The position numbers were made by a program, and so were the translations under genes. From assembly GCF_018885305.1 (NCBI RefSeq), contig NZ_CP076544.1:620001-684000 (forward strand): a stretch of DNA of 64,000 nt, read 5' to 3'. The DNA comes from Curtobacterium sp. L6-1. GTDB taxonomy: Bacteria; Actinomycetota; Actinomycetes; Actinomycetales; Microbacteriaceae. The notes under the pieces are model-generated. The model had not been told where the DNA came from, searched no databases, and was given only the letters and a program-made list of their open reading frames with translations. Positions 16,854-25,780 of this stretch are shown one piece after another. Positions within the stretch are counted from its first letter, which is position 1. Each line of letters opens with the position of its first letter.

Positions 16854-17573
16854 TCAGGAGCGGACGGCGCCCGAGACCGCGTCGACGGTGACGGTCCGGT
16901 CCGCTCCGGCGACCGAGAGCGTGGCCGTCCACGTCGGGGCCGACGCGGAGCCGCCGAGCACGAGCGACCGCAGCGCGCTGCCCGACATGGCCTTCATGGC
17001 CGTCGTGGCGGCCGTCGCCGCGTCGACCCGCGCAGCGCCCGCCCGTGCGGCGTTCGCGGCCTTCGTGGCCGCGTCGGCGTCCTTCGGGAACGGGCCGGAG
17101 GTGACCCGGCCGAGGGTCGCGGACACGACCGACTGCGTCTGTGATCCGTCCGGCCCGGCGACGAGCACCGTCCACTCGTCCCCGGAACCGGCGATCGACA
17201 CGACGGTGCCACCGCCGGCCGCGGCGACGCCCTGCTGGCTGATCGCGGACCAGTCGACGGAGGCGGGGGTCTCGACGCCGCTGCCGTTGCCGGTGCCCGG
17301 GCCGGTGCCGTCGTCCGTGCCGCCGGTCTGGTCGTCACTCGGGACGGCCGGGGTCGACGGGGCAGCGGGGGCCGCCGACCCGTCGGGGGCGGGAGCGCTG
17401 CTCGTGGTCGGCGCCGGGGTCGGGGTGGCGGACGGGGTCCGCGTCGCCGTGGCGGACCGCGTGGGCGAGGGCGACGGGTCGTCGCCGCCCGAGCACGCCG
17501 TCAGCGTCATCGTCAGGCCGAAGCCGAGGGCGACGGAGGCGGTGAGGACGGTGAGCGGGCGGCGCGTGGGCAT
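16854..17573 (-). CDS. Secreted lipoprotein with Pro/Ser/Thr linker and PepSY-like region
   Basis: 239 residues. The N terminus is a lipoprotein signal with lipobox LTAC (Cys27). Residues about 30-105 are a Ser/Thr/Pro/Ala-rich, low-complexity wall-spanning linker. The C-terminal part has two related segments (WTVLVAGPDGSQTQSVVSAT... and WTATLSVAGADRTVTVDAVSG) resembling PepSY domains, which often inhibit or sense extracellular proteases. The fit is moderate. The ATG has no Shine-Dalgarno but a GATGAT box 6 nt upstream. Confidence 0.7.
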   Translation of the reverse strand: MPTRRPLTVLTASVALGFGLTMTLTACSGGDDPSPSPTRSATATRTPSATPTPAPTTSSAPAPDGSAAPAAPSTPAVPSDDQTGGTDDGTGPGTGNGSGVETPASVDWSAISQQGVAAAGGGTVVSIAGSGDEWTVLVAGPDGSQTQSVVSATLGRVTSGPFPKDADAATKAANAARAGAARVDAATAATTAMKAMSGSALRSLVLGGSASAPTWTATLSVAGADRTVTVDAVSGAVRS

Positions 17574-17579
17574 GGGGCG

Positions 17580-17585
17580 ATCATC
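17580..17585 (-). promoter_or_regulatory. Candidate leaderless -10 (GATGAT) for lipoprotein gene
   Basis: GATGAT is followed by CGCCCC and then ATG 17573. It keeps A2 and T6 of TANNNT. Confidence 0.4.
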
Positions 17586-17674
17586 CCAGCGCCGTGCGGT
17601 GCCCTCGGGCGGCGACACGGGCCTCCCCGGCGATCGATGCCGAGCCGTGACCGCGTTGCGCGACGTCGTGCCGG

Positions 17675-18817
17675 TCAGAGGTCGGCGTGCAGCTGCCAGG
17701 TCTCGAGCGCGGAGTCGCGCCAGTCGAACATGCGCGCGCGGTCCGGCCCGGCGATCGCCAGTCGACCGGCGAGGTCGGGGTCGTTGACCACCTGGTACAC
17801 CGCCTGCGCGAGCCGGGTCGGGTAGGAGTCGCGCGGGTCGCGGGCGACGGTCACGCCGGCGTCGGCGGCGACCTCGCGCACGGCCTCGTCGTCGGAGTGG
17901 ATGACCGGGGTGCCGAAGCTCATCGCCTCGATCACCGGCAGCCCGAAGCCCTCGGCGAGGCTCGGGAACACGAACACCGACGCGCGGTCGTAGGTGACGG
18001 CGAGGTCGGCGTCGTCGAGGCGGCCGAGGATCTTCACCCGGTCGGCGGGCAGTCCCACGCGTTCGGCCGTCGCGAGCACGTCCACGTCGCCCCAGCCGTC
18101 CGGCCCGGCGATGACGAGCGGGACGTCCTGAGGTGCTTCCGGGTGCGCCATAGCCTCGATGAGGTGGGCGAGGCCCTTGCGGGGCTCGAGCGTTCCGACC
18201 GCGAGGACGTACCGCTCCGGCAGTCCGAGCCGCTCGGCACGCAGGTCGGCGTCGACCGGCACGCGGAGCCGGGCGCTCGGGGCGCCACCGATCACGCGGA
18301 GGCGGTCGTCGAACGGGAAGAGGGCGTTGAGCGCCCCGGCGACGGCGTGGGTCGGGACGACGACCGCGTCGGCGTACTTCCACGCCCGCTTGATCATCGC
18401 CTTGTGGAAGTGCACACCGCGCGGGGTGAGGGTCTCCGGGTTCGTCCACGGCACGATGTCGTGCACGGTGACGACGGTCTGGCGGCCCGGGTCCTGCACG
18501 CGGTCGTGCTTGACGAGCGGGGCGAGGACGCTCGGTGCGTGCACCATGCCGTGCGCCGACCCGCGGGCGAAGCCGCCCTGCCAGGCGAGTGAGAGCTCAC
18601 GACGGCCGAGCGGGATGCGCTCGATGTCGGCGACACCCGGCAGGAGCGTCCGCAGGTGGGCGAGTTCGTCGCGGGAGGCCGCGGACACGACCGCCTCGAC
18701 GTCGCAGCCGGCCGGGGCGGTGGCGATGAGCTGGCGCGTGAGCTCCTCCGCGTAGCGGCCGATGCCGCCCGGGACCGGTGCGATCACCTGGTCCACGATC
18801 ACGCGGAGAGTGGTCAT
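17675..18817 (-). CDS. Glycosyltransferase family 4-type protein (GT-B fold)
   Basis: 380 residues. The donor-binding half has VLAVGTLEPRKGLAHLIEAM and the nucleotide-sugar motif EGFGLPVIEAMSFGTPVI. The N-terminal half begins with LRVIVDQVIAPVPGGIGRYAEEL, which binds the acceptor in this family. It is most like retaining mannosyl- or rhamnosyl-type GT4 enzymes, but donor and linkage are not predictable. The ATG follows GAGGAG by 9 nt. It lies 142 bases downstream of the flippase-like gene on the same strand, separated by short G/C-rich repeats. It is probably part of the surface polysaccharide pathway. Confidence 0.88.
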   Translation of the reverse strand: MTTLRVIVDQVIAPVPGGIGRYAEELTRQLIATAPAGCDVEAVVSAASRDELAHLRTLLPGVADIERIPLGRRELSLAWQGGFARGSAHGMVHAPSVLAPLVKHDRVQDPGRQTVVTVHDIVPWTNPETLTPRGVHFHKAMIKRAWKYADAVVVPTHAVAGALNALFPFDDRLRVIGGAPSARLRVPVDADLRAERLGLPERYVLAVGTLEPRKGLAHLIEAMAHPEAPQDVPLVIAGPDGWGDVDVLATAERVGLPADRVKILGRLDDADLAVTYDRASVFVFPSLAEGFGLPVIEAMSFGTPVIHSDDEAVREVAADAGVTVARDPRDSYPTRLAQAVYQVVNDPDLAGRLAIAGPDRARMFDWRDSALETWQLHADL

Positions 18818-18959
18818 GCGGTGGTGCTCCTCGGAGTCGACGGCAGTGGTCGGACGGGACGGGGCCCTGGTCGGCGGGTCCTGCGGTGGACCGGTGCGGT
18901 CCGGGACGAGCCCGGTGCGGGACGGACCCAGGACGCACGGCCCTGGTCGCTCCGTGACA

Positions 18960-20030
18960 CTACCAGTGCCGGGTCTGGGGCTTCCCGGGGTCCGCGGCTG
19001 CGGCGGTGCGGCGGCGGTGCCGGACCGCGAGGGCGGCACCGAGACCGGCGAGCACGACGTCACCGATCGTCATGAACGCCCGGCTGACGACCGCGAGGGC
19101 CAGCGCGCCGGTCGGCGTCGTGACGGAACCGAGCAGCACCACGAGCACGGCCTCGCGGGCGCCGAGGCCGGCCGGGGCGATGACGAACAGGAAGCCCACG
19201 AGCCACGCCACCGCGTACGCACCGGTCGCGACCGGGAACAGGGCGGGGGAGTCGCTGCCGAAGGCGTGCAGCACGAACGACGCCTGCAGGCCGTACGCGA
19301 TCCACATCACGACCGACCAGACGATCGACATGACGGTGCCGCCCCACGACAGCACGATGTCCTGCGGCGGGCGGCGGAGCAGGCGCATGGCGAGGGCGAT
19401 GAGTCGACCGAGCACCGGCGGGGTCAGCGCGACGAGGCCGATCACGACGACGATGCCGAGCCACCAGAAGGTCGTCAGGCCGTCGGGCGCGCCGAACAGG
19501 AGCGCGAGGATGCCCACGAGTGCCGCTGTGACCATGCTCACGAGCATCGACGCGAGCGAGGCGACGGCGCTGCCGGTCCGGGCGAGACCGTGCGCACGGC
19601 CGAGCTCGGCCTGCGCGGCGATCGACCAGACGCCGCCGGGGATGTACTTGCCGAGCTGGCCCACGAAGAAGATCGACGACGCCGCCGCGGGGCGCACGCG
19701 GAACCCGGTGGCGGCCATCATCGCCCGCCACGAGAGCATGTTCGCGACGAGGGCGACGAGCGTCAGGAGCACACCGAGCGCGACCGTGCCGACGTCGAGC
19801 CGGGCGAAGTCGCGGACGATCTTGTCCCACTGGCCGACCACACCGAGGACCAGCAGCACGAGCGCGAGGACGGCCGCGGCCCACTTCACGACGGTGAGGA
19901 TCCGGGCCCGACGGCTCGGAGGCGCGACCACGACCTCGGCGGCGGAGGGCGGCACGGCGAGTGCGGGCTCGGTCTGGTCGTCGCCGGATGCTGCGTCGGC
20001 GGCGGACCCCGTAGGCTGGCGAACGTCCAT
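18960..20030 (-). CDS. Flippase-like/lysylphosphatidylglycerol synthase transmembrane family protein (UPF0104)
   Basis: 356 residues with a polar N terminus of about 45 residues and eight or so hydrophobic segments. The family features are GQLGKYIPGGVWSIAAQAELGR, AVAWLVGFLFVIAPAGLGAREAVLVVLLG and the basic tail. The family includes the transmembrane half of MprF and proteins proposed to move lipid-linked intermediates, so a transport role for glycan lipid precursors is plausible. It is divergent from the GT4 gene at 20060 with only 29 bases between start codons. Confidence 0.82.
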   Translation of the reverse strand: MDVRQPTGSAADAASGDDQTEPALAVPPSAAEVVVAPPSRRARILTVVKWAAAVLALVLLVLGVVGQWDKIVRDFARLDVGTVALGVLLTLVALVANMLSWRAMMAATGFRVRPAAASSIFFVGQLGKYIPGGVWSIAAQAELGRAHGLARTGSAVASLASMLVSMVTAALVGILALLFGAPDGLTTFWWLGIVVVIGLVALTPPVLGRLIALAMRLLRRPPQDIVLSWGGTVMSIVWSVVMWIAYGLQASFVLHAFGSDSPALFPVATGAYAVAWLVGFLFVIAPAGLGAREAVLVVLLGSVTTPTGALALAVVSRAFMTIGDVVLAGLGAALAVRHRRRTAAAADPGKPQTRHW

Positions 20031-20039
20031 CGACCGACA

Positions 20040-20045
20040 ACTCTA
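20040..20045 (-). promoter_or_regulatory. Candidate -10 (TAGAGT) for flippase-like gene
   Basis: TAGAGT on the minus strand lies 9 nt before ATG 20030, inside the 29-base divergent gap. A TAGGCT on the plus strand (20012-20017) could serve the divergent gene. Confidence 0.5.
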
Positions 20046-20059
20046 AGCGAGACCGCTGC

Positions 20060-21241
20060 ATGCACCGCGACCCTGCTTCCCGTCCGACCCTGTTGGTCGC
20101 CGCGTCGACCTTCCCGGCCGAGCCGGGGGACGGGACCCCCGGCTTCGTGTTGGACCTGGCGCTGGCACTCGCCGACGACCACCGGGTCGTCGTGGTCGCT
20201 CCGATGACGAAGGGCGCCGCGACCCACCAGCGCATCGGTGACGTCGAGGTCCGGCGCTACCACTACTTCCCGTCGCGCTGGCGTGACCTGGCCGACGGCG
20301 CGATCGTGGACAACCTGCGCGCGAAGCCGGTCCGGTGGCTGCAGGTGCCGTTCTTCTTCGCCTCCATGGCGATCGCGCTCCGCCGGGAGGCCGCACGCTC
20401 CCGGCCGGACGTCGCCCTGCTGCACTGGATCATCCCGCAGGGGGCCGTCGGCAAGCTCGTCCTCGGATCCCTGCCGCGCGTCGTGACCACGCTGGGCGGC
20501 GACCTGTACGCCCTGCGGCACCCGGTCCTCCAGCGCGTCAAGCGGGCCGTCATTCGCAGCGCCGCGTCGATCACCTGCATGAGCACCGACATGGCCGCCG
20601 AGCTGCGCAAGCTCGGCGCCCGCGACGAGCAGGTGCACATCGTTCCGATGGGCGTCGACACCGCGCCGATCACGGCTGCCGTGGCGCGCGAGCAGCGGAC
20701 GCCCGGCCGCGTCCTCTTCGTCGGCCGCCTCGTCGAGAAGAAGGGCGCGACCGTCCTGCTCGACGCGCTCGAGCGCATGCGGGAGCAGCCGGCCGAGGTC
20801 GTGGTCGTCGGTGACGGTCCGCTGCGCGGCGCCCTGGAGGCCCGTGCCGGTTCCGCCGTGTCGTTCGTCGGTGCGCGGTCCAAGGACGGCCTGGCGGCCG
20901 AGTACGCACAGGCCGGCATCGCGCTCTACCCGTCGGTCCCGGCCGCCAACGGCGACCGTGACGGCCTGCCGGTCGCGCTGCTCGAGGCGATGTCCGCGGG
21001 CTGCGCGATCGTCGCGTCCGCGGTGCCCGGCATCGTCGACGTCGTCGAGGACGGCGTGAACGGCCTGCTCGTGACACCGGGTGACGCCGGCGCCCTCGCG
21101 GCGGCGGTGGACCGGCTGCTCGCCGACCCGGCCCTCGCGTCGCGTCTCGGTGCGGCCGCGCAGGAGACCGCGGCGGCGTACACGGTCGAGGCCGTGGGCG
21201 ACCGCTACCGCACGCTCATCGCGGGAGCGCTCGGCCGCTGA
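20060..21241 (+). CDS. Glycosyltransferase family 4 protein
   Basis: 393 residues with a complete GT-B layout. N-terminal acceptor half: LLVAASTFPAEPGDGTPGFV..., with LGGDLYALRHP. C-terminal donor half: VLFVGRLVEKKGATVLLDAL, VVVGDGPLRGALEA and DGLPVALLEAMSAGCAIVAS, containing the E-x7-E-like pattern of retaining GT4 enzymes. It probably adds a hexose to the growing lipid-linked glycan. It is convergent with the beta-helix gene, with 33 bases between stops. Donor unknown. Confidence 0.88.
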   Translation: MHRDPASRPTLLVAASTFPAEPGDGTPGFVLDLALALADDHRVVVVAPMTKGAATHQRIGDVEVRRYHYFPSRWRDLADGAIVDNLRAKPVRWLQVPFFFASMAIALRREAARSRPDVALLHWIIPQGAVGKLVLGSLPRVVTTLGGDLYALRHPVLQRVKRAVIRSAASITCMSTDMAAELRKLGARDEQVHIVPMGVDTAPITAAVAREQRTPGRVLFVGRLVEKKGATVLLDALERMREQPAEVVVVGDGPLRGALEARAGSAVSFVGARSKDGLAAEYAQAGIALYPSVPAANGDRDGLPVALLEAMSAGCAIVASAVPGIVDVVEDGVNGLLVTPGDAGALAAAVDRLLADPALASRLGAAAQETAAAYTVEAVGDRYRTLIAGALGR

Positions 21242-21274
21242 CCGGCGAGGCGCAGGACGGCCTCGGCCCGGTCC

Positions 21275-23260
21275 TCAGCCGTCGGCGGCGACCCAGCCGC
21301 TGCCGGTCCGGTACTCGAGGACGCCCGGGGCGGGCTCCCGGCCGGTGTTCCGCACGACGTCACCCGGGAACGGCGTCAGCTCGCGCACGTCGGTCCCGAT
21401 CGCCGTCGAGACGACGGACACCTCCTGCCGCCCCGTGCGGGAGACGAGCGGCGCCCGCCGCTGGGCGTCGTCGACGAGGACGCGGACCGGTGAGGCCGCG
21501 GCGCTCACCAGTCGGACGGCGGCGTCCGACCCGGCGCGCTGCCGCACCCCGCGCAGCGTGACCCGGGCGGGGGAGCGGAGGATCGCGAGCGCCCGTCCGC
21601 CCTGCAGCCCCTCGACCGTGATCGACGTGGCCGGGGCGTCGGGGTCGCCGTCCTCGTCCGCTGCCCACACCGAGCCGCCCGTGCGCCGCAGGTCCGTGAA
21701 CCGGGCGGTGCCGATGCGGTAGCGGCCGGAGCCCTCGCGGAGGGACAGCACGTCACCGGTCCGTGCCGCGGAGCGGTCGTCGGCAACCGTGAGCAGCTGG
21801 ATCCGCATCCGCGGGGCGCCGAGCTGCACGGTGTCGAAGTGCGGCGCGAGCACCGGGCATCGGGTGCCCTCGACGTGGACCTCGCGGACGCTGCGGACGG
21901 CGAGGCGCACGGCACACCCGGGCTGGTCGGAGCGGCCGGCGACCGAGCGGCTCGTGACGCCGCGGACGGTGATCGACTCGGCGGACGTCCCCGTGAAGCT
22001 GACGACGCCGTCCTTCGGGGCACGGGCGGAGGCGGGCCAGGCGACGTCGCTGACGGTGACCCGACCGAGGCGGGACGCCTGCACGTTGACGCTCGGGCTG
22101 CCGACGTGGGTGGCGGTGACGTCGCTGATCGTGCCGGAGAACCAGGTCGGCCCGGCGTAGTCGAGGACGTTGACGGGGGAGGCGCCGGTCACCGCGCCGT
22201 GCACCCCGGTCGCGCTGAACCGCTCGAGGTGGCGCTGGCGGCCGCCCGCCCCGATGCCGGAGGTCAGCTTGAGCAGGCTGTGGCACTCGTCCGAGTGCAG
22301 GTCCTCGACGACGACGTCGGTGATGTCGCCCTCGCAGTCGCCCAGGCGCGAGCCGTCGCGGGTCTGGCCGTCGACCGTCGTGAACGCCAGCAGGTCGTCG
22401 CCGGTCCGGCGCCCGGACAACCGGCGCACGACGACGTCCTGCGCCGGCCCGGTGACGTGCAGGCCGTCGGACGCCGTGTCGACGAAGCGGAGGTCGGTGA
22501 CGGTGACCCGGGTGACGTCACCGAGCGCGACCCCGTACTGGCCGCCGATCTGCGGCCCGCCGACGGAACGGACGGTCATCCCGGTCAGCGTGAGGTCGGC
22601 GGCCCGCCGGATGAGGACACCGTGTGACTGCGTGGTCTGCGCGATGTGGTTCTTGTTGCGGTTCGTCCAGGTGCCGCCGCGGATGGTGATGCCGACGTCG
22701 ACCGGGGCGTGCAGGTACACCGTCGCCTCGTGGTCGGTCGAGTCGGCGGGCAGGTCGAGCGACACCCGACGCGGCGACGTGACCTCGGTGATCCGGGCGT
22801 ACAGCGACCCCGGCGCGCGGCGGTGTCCGGCGCGTGGTCCGACGCCGACGACCTGGACGCGCTGCCCGACGGTCGCCTGTGCGAAGACCGGCTGCGTCGT
22901 GGTCAGCGTGGTCGAGCGCGCACGGATCGAGCCGCTCGTCCGGGCGAGGGGTACCGCGGCGGCGTTGCGGAGCAGGTTGTCCCGGCGCGGTCCGGTGACG
23001 TCCGCTCCCGTGGCGTCCAGGTGCACCCCGGCCGGGACGATCAGCGGCGCCGTGAGCACGACGGAGCCCCGCAGCCGCCGGTACCCGGTGCCGAGGTCGT
23101 CGCGGGCCAGCCAGGCGTTGATCCGGGACGTCGCGGTGCGCGGCGTCGCGGTGAGCACGACGTCGGCGGTGTCCGCGACCGGTCCGTCGGCGGCCACGTC
23201 GAGGGCACCACCGGCGGACCCTGCCGCGAGCAGACCGAGGAGCGTCCGGCGTGTCAGCAC
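21275..23260 (-). CDS. Tat-exported right-handed beta-helix protein
   Basis: 661 residues. The N terminus MLTRRTLLGLLAAGSAGG is a twin-arginine signal peptide. The body has many short strand-turn repeats with V-x-V/D-x-x and N/G ladders (ITIRGGTWTNRNKNHI, LTLTGMTVRSVGGPQIGGQYG, VTVTDLRFVDTASDGLHVTG, VVVEDLHSDECHSLLKL), typical of pectate-lyase-like parallel beta-helices found in polysaccharide lyases, epimerases and depolymerases. No catalytic set is assignable. It is the last gene of a minus-strand run that starts near 30299, placing it with rhamnose synthesis, so action on the self-made glycan is likely. Confidence 0.75.
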   Translation of the reverse strand: MLTRRTLLGLLAAGSAGGALDVAADGPVADTADVVLTATPRTATSRINAWLARDDLGTGYRRLRGSVVLTAPLIVPAGVHLDATGADVTGPRRDNLLRNAAAVPLARTSGSIRARSTTLTTTQPVFAQATVGQRVQVVGVGPRAGHRRAPGSLYARITEVTSPRRVSLDLPADSTDHEATVYLHAPVDVGITIRGGTWTNRNKNHIAQTTQSHGVLIRRAADLTLTGMTVRSVGGPQIGGQYGVALGDVTRVTVTDLRFVDTASDGLHVTGPAQDVVVRRLSGRRTGDDLLAFTTVDGQTRDGSRLGDCEGDITDVVVEDLHSDECHSLLKLTSGIGAGGRQRHLERFSATGVHGAVTGASPVNVLDYAGPTWFSGTISDVTATHVGSPSVNVQASRLGRVTVSDVAWPASARAPKDGVVSFTGTSAESITVRGVTSRSVAGRSDQPGCAVRLAVRSVREVHVEGTRCPVLAPHFDTVQLGAPRMRIQLLTVADDRSAARTGDVLSLREGSGRYRIGTARFTDLRRTGGSVWAADEDGDPDAPATSITVEGLQGGRALAILRSPARVTLRGVRQRAGSDAAVRLVSAAASPVRVLVDDAQRRAPLVSRTGRQEVSVVSTAIGTDVRELTPFPGDVVRNTGREPAPGVLEYRTGSGWVAADG

Positions 23261-23270
23261 GACGGTGCGG

Positions 23271-24848
23271 TCAGTCGGTCCGGTCCAGCAGGGCGGTGTC
23301 GCCCCGCCCGTCGGCGCGGTCCTCGGCGGCCGGGGTGTCGGTTCCGGTGTCCTCGGCTGCGGTGCCGTCGGTGGTCGGTGTACCCGGGCCGGACACGGCG
23401 GCCGGGGCTTCGGGACGTCGGCGGGCGTCGAGGAACGCCCCGACGACGCAACCCACCATGGCGACGAGGGACACGACGAACATGACCTGCACGACCCGCG
23501 CGGCGTGCGGCACGATGCCGACGACGTGGAGGTCGACGAGGGTCAGGTAGGGCACGACGGCCAGGGCGATCCAGAGCGCGGTGAAGACGCCCGACGTCCA
23601 GCGCCAGCCGGTCAGGCCGGCCGACATCGCGATGGCGATCGGCGGCAGGACGGTCAGCGCGTACCGGGTGATCGGGGCGCCGCCGCCGGTGACGTACTGG
23701 ATCTCGACGACGACGAGCAGCAGGGTGACGGCGACGAACATCGCCACGACGAGGCCGACCGAGAGCCACGCCGGCATCCAGCCGAGCGGGGCGACCCGGC
23801 GGACGGGGAGCGCGGTCCCGCTGCGGGTGCGGCGGACGAGCGCGACGAGGCCGACGACGACCGCGAGCACGATCGGCCCGAGCATGAGCACCCACTGCGT
23901 CGGGTCGGCGGGCTTCATGATGCCGCGGTACACGCCGAACAGGCTCTTGTAGAACTCGGGGTCGAACGTGATGTCGAGGAACGGCCGCTCGACGCGTCCG
24001 GCGTTCTCGAGGCCCCACTGCGCGTGGCGGCCGCTGAAGTTGCCGGTCGTCTGCTTGTTGTGCACGTACCACCAGCCCGCGGCGACGAGCGCGGCGAGCC
24101 CGGGCATCGCGGCGGCGAGCAGCCGGGCCCAGACCGCCGGCAACCGGCCGAGCCGGACGGTCGGCGCGAGCAGGACGGCAGCGCAGATCGCGATGAGCCA
24201 GACGAAGAAGGTGAGGCGGGTCGCCATGCCGCCGGCGCCGACGAGCGCGGCACCGACCAGGAGGCGCGGCCCGACCCCGGTGCGCAGCGCGGCCCCGGCG
24301 ACACCGCAGGCCAGGGCGCAGAACACGACGAAGAGCACGTCGTTGTAGATCGAGGAACCCTGCTGGACGAGCATGCCGGCGAGGGCGGTGACGACGGCGG
24401 CGCCGCCGGGCAGGCGACGGTGGCCGGGGAAGCAGCGCGAGGCGGCCCAAGCGGTGGCGAGGACCACGAGTCCGGCCATCACGGCGCTCACCATGCGTCC
24501 GGCGAGGACGGCGATCAGGGCGTGGTCACCGTCGTAGAGCGGGCCGACGATCGGCGCGAGCACCAGGTAGTACAGCGGCGGGTGCTGCGAGACCCACTGG
24601 ACGGGGGCGTCGACGCCGAAGGTCGTGCCGTAGGTGATGCCGTCCTCGAAGACCGGGAAGCGGCCGTGCCAGAGCAGGACCGCGTAGTCGAAGTGTGCCG
24701 GTTCGTCCTTGCTGCCGAGCGGCGGGTACGTGAAGGCGCGGGCGACCGACGCGGCGACCATGAGCAGGGTCGCCGCCCAGACGGTCAGCGTCGCCCACTC
24801 CGGCAGGCGCGCCCATCGCGGTGCGGTCCGGCGGCGGTGGCTGGTCAT
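23271..24848 (-). CDS. DUF2142-like polytopic membrane protein
   Basis: 525 residues with about eleven hydrophobic segments. The first outer loop has GSKDEPAHFDYAVLLWHG (45-62); D-E-x-A-H-F is the strongest family signature. Also seen: WVSQHPPLYYLVLAP, GNFSGRHAQWGL and a polar, acidic C-terminal tail after residue 480. It belongs with the proteins at 9376 and 27671. It overlaps the upstream epimerase gene as ATGA. It is probably a lipid-linked sugar transferase or polymer-handling protein of the outer membrane face; activity unproven. Confidence 0.72.
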   Translation of the reverse strand: MTSHRRRTAPRWARLPEWATLTVWAATLLMVAASVARAFTYPPLGSKDEPAHFDYAVLLWHGRFPVFEDGITYGTTFGVDAPVQWVSQHPPLYYLVLAPIVGPLYDGDHALIAVLAGRMVSAVMAGLVVLATAWAASRCFPGHRRLPGGAAVVTALAGMLVQQGSSIYNDVLFVVFCALACGVAGAALRTGVGPRLLVGAALVGAGGMATRLTFFVWLIAICAAVLLAPTVRLGRLPAVWARLLAAAMPGLAALVAAGWWYVHNKQTTGNFSGRHAQWGLENAGRVERPFLDITFDPEFYKSLFGVYRGIMKPADPTQWVLMLGPIVLAVVVGLVALVRRTRSGTALPVRRVAPLGWMPAWLSVGLVVAMFVAVTLLLVVVEIQYVTGGGAPITRYALTVLPPIAIAMSAGLTGWRWTSGVFTALWIALAVVPYLTLVDLHVVGIVPHAARVVQVMFVVSLVAMVGCVVGAFLDARRRPEAPAAVSGPGTPTTDGTAAEDTGTDTPAAEDRADGRGDTALLDRTD

Positions 24849-25780
24849 GGAGCTCCCGTGGCGGTGTGGTGGTTCGTGCGGACCGCGTCGACGGTCCGGC
24901 GGACGCCCTCGTCGAAGGGCACGAGCGTGCGGTCGTCGATACCGGTGAGGACGGTCGACCGGAACCGGAGGTCGGTGCCGTGGAACGTCGACGACGGGTC
25001 GTGGCCGGCGCGGACGTCGAGCGGTTCCCCGAGGGCCGCGGTGACGGCGTCGACGACCTCGGTGATGGTGTGCCCGACCTGCGAGGCGAAGATCTTCGTC
25101 GTGGTGCTGCCCGGTGCGGCGGCGGCCACGGCGTCGAGCCCGTCGGCGACCATGGCCGCCGCGTCGTCGATGTAGAGGTAGTCGCGGGTGGTCTCGAACG
25201 GCACGTAGATCGACGACGGCCGACCCTCGAGGTGCGCGAGCGCGAGCTGCGAGACGAGTCCTTGTCGCTTCCGCAGGTTCGCGCCGGGACCGTAGAGGTT
25301 CGCGATGCGCCCGACGAGGAGTCGCGTGCCCGTCGCGGTCGCCCAGGCGGCGAAGCGTTCCTCGGCGAGCAGTCGGCTGCGTCCGTACGGCGCGAGCGGG
25401 TTCGGCTCCGTGGACTCGTCGAACGGTGGTGCCGTGGACCCCGCGAACACCGCGCCGGCCGAGGACGCGAAGAACGCGGTGCCGGGGGTCACCGGTGCGT
25501 CCGCGTCGCCGAACGCGCCGTCGAGGACGACGGACTCGGCGACGAACGCGCTCTCGTCGGTCGCCACGACACCGGTGCCCGCGCACCAGACGAGGTTCCA
25601 CCGGCCGGGCGCGGACTGCACCTCGTGCAGCGCCGCGCGCAGCACGGCGCCCGCCGCCTCGGGCTCGGACCACGGGACGCTCGGGACGACCACGTCGTGG
25701 CCGCGCTGCGCGAGCGTGGTCCGGACGGCCGTGCCGAGGAACCCGCCGCCACCGACGACGAGGGTGGTGGGTGCGCTCAC
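24845..25780 (-). CDS. NAD-dependent epimerase/dehydratase (SDR)
   Basis: 311 residues. The Rossmann start is LVVGGGGFLGTAVR, with the active-site region SSAGAVFAGS and YGRSRLLAE (Y-x-x-x-K is replaced by Y-x-x-x-R, a departure from the usual catalytic lysine). The later motif LLVGRIANLYGPGANL is typical of extended SDR sugar-nucleotide enzymes. The Y-G-R-S-R change could mean altered activity or a binding-only role. It is coupled by overlaps on both sides (GTGA with rmlD, ATGA with the membrane protein), so it belongs to the rhamnose operon and may modify a nucleotide sugar. Confidence 0.78.
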   Translation of the reverse strand: MSAPTTLVVGGGGFLGTAVRTTLAQRGHDVVVPSVPWSEPEAAGAVLRAALHEVQSAPGRWNLVWCAGTGVVATDESAFVAESVVLDGAFGDADAPVTPGTAFFASSAGAVFAGSTAPPFDESTEPNPLAPYGRSRLLAEERFAAWATATGTRLLVGRIANLYGPGANLRKRQGLVSQLALAHLEGRPSSIYVPFETTRDYLYIDDAAAMVADGLDAVAAAAPGSTTTKIFASQVGHTITEVVDAVTAALGEPLDVRAGHDPSSTFHGTDLRFRSTVLTGIDDRTLVPFDEGVRRTVDAVRTNHHTATGAP

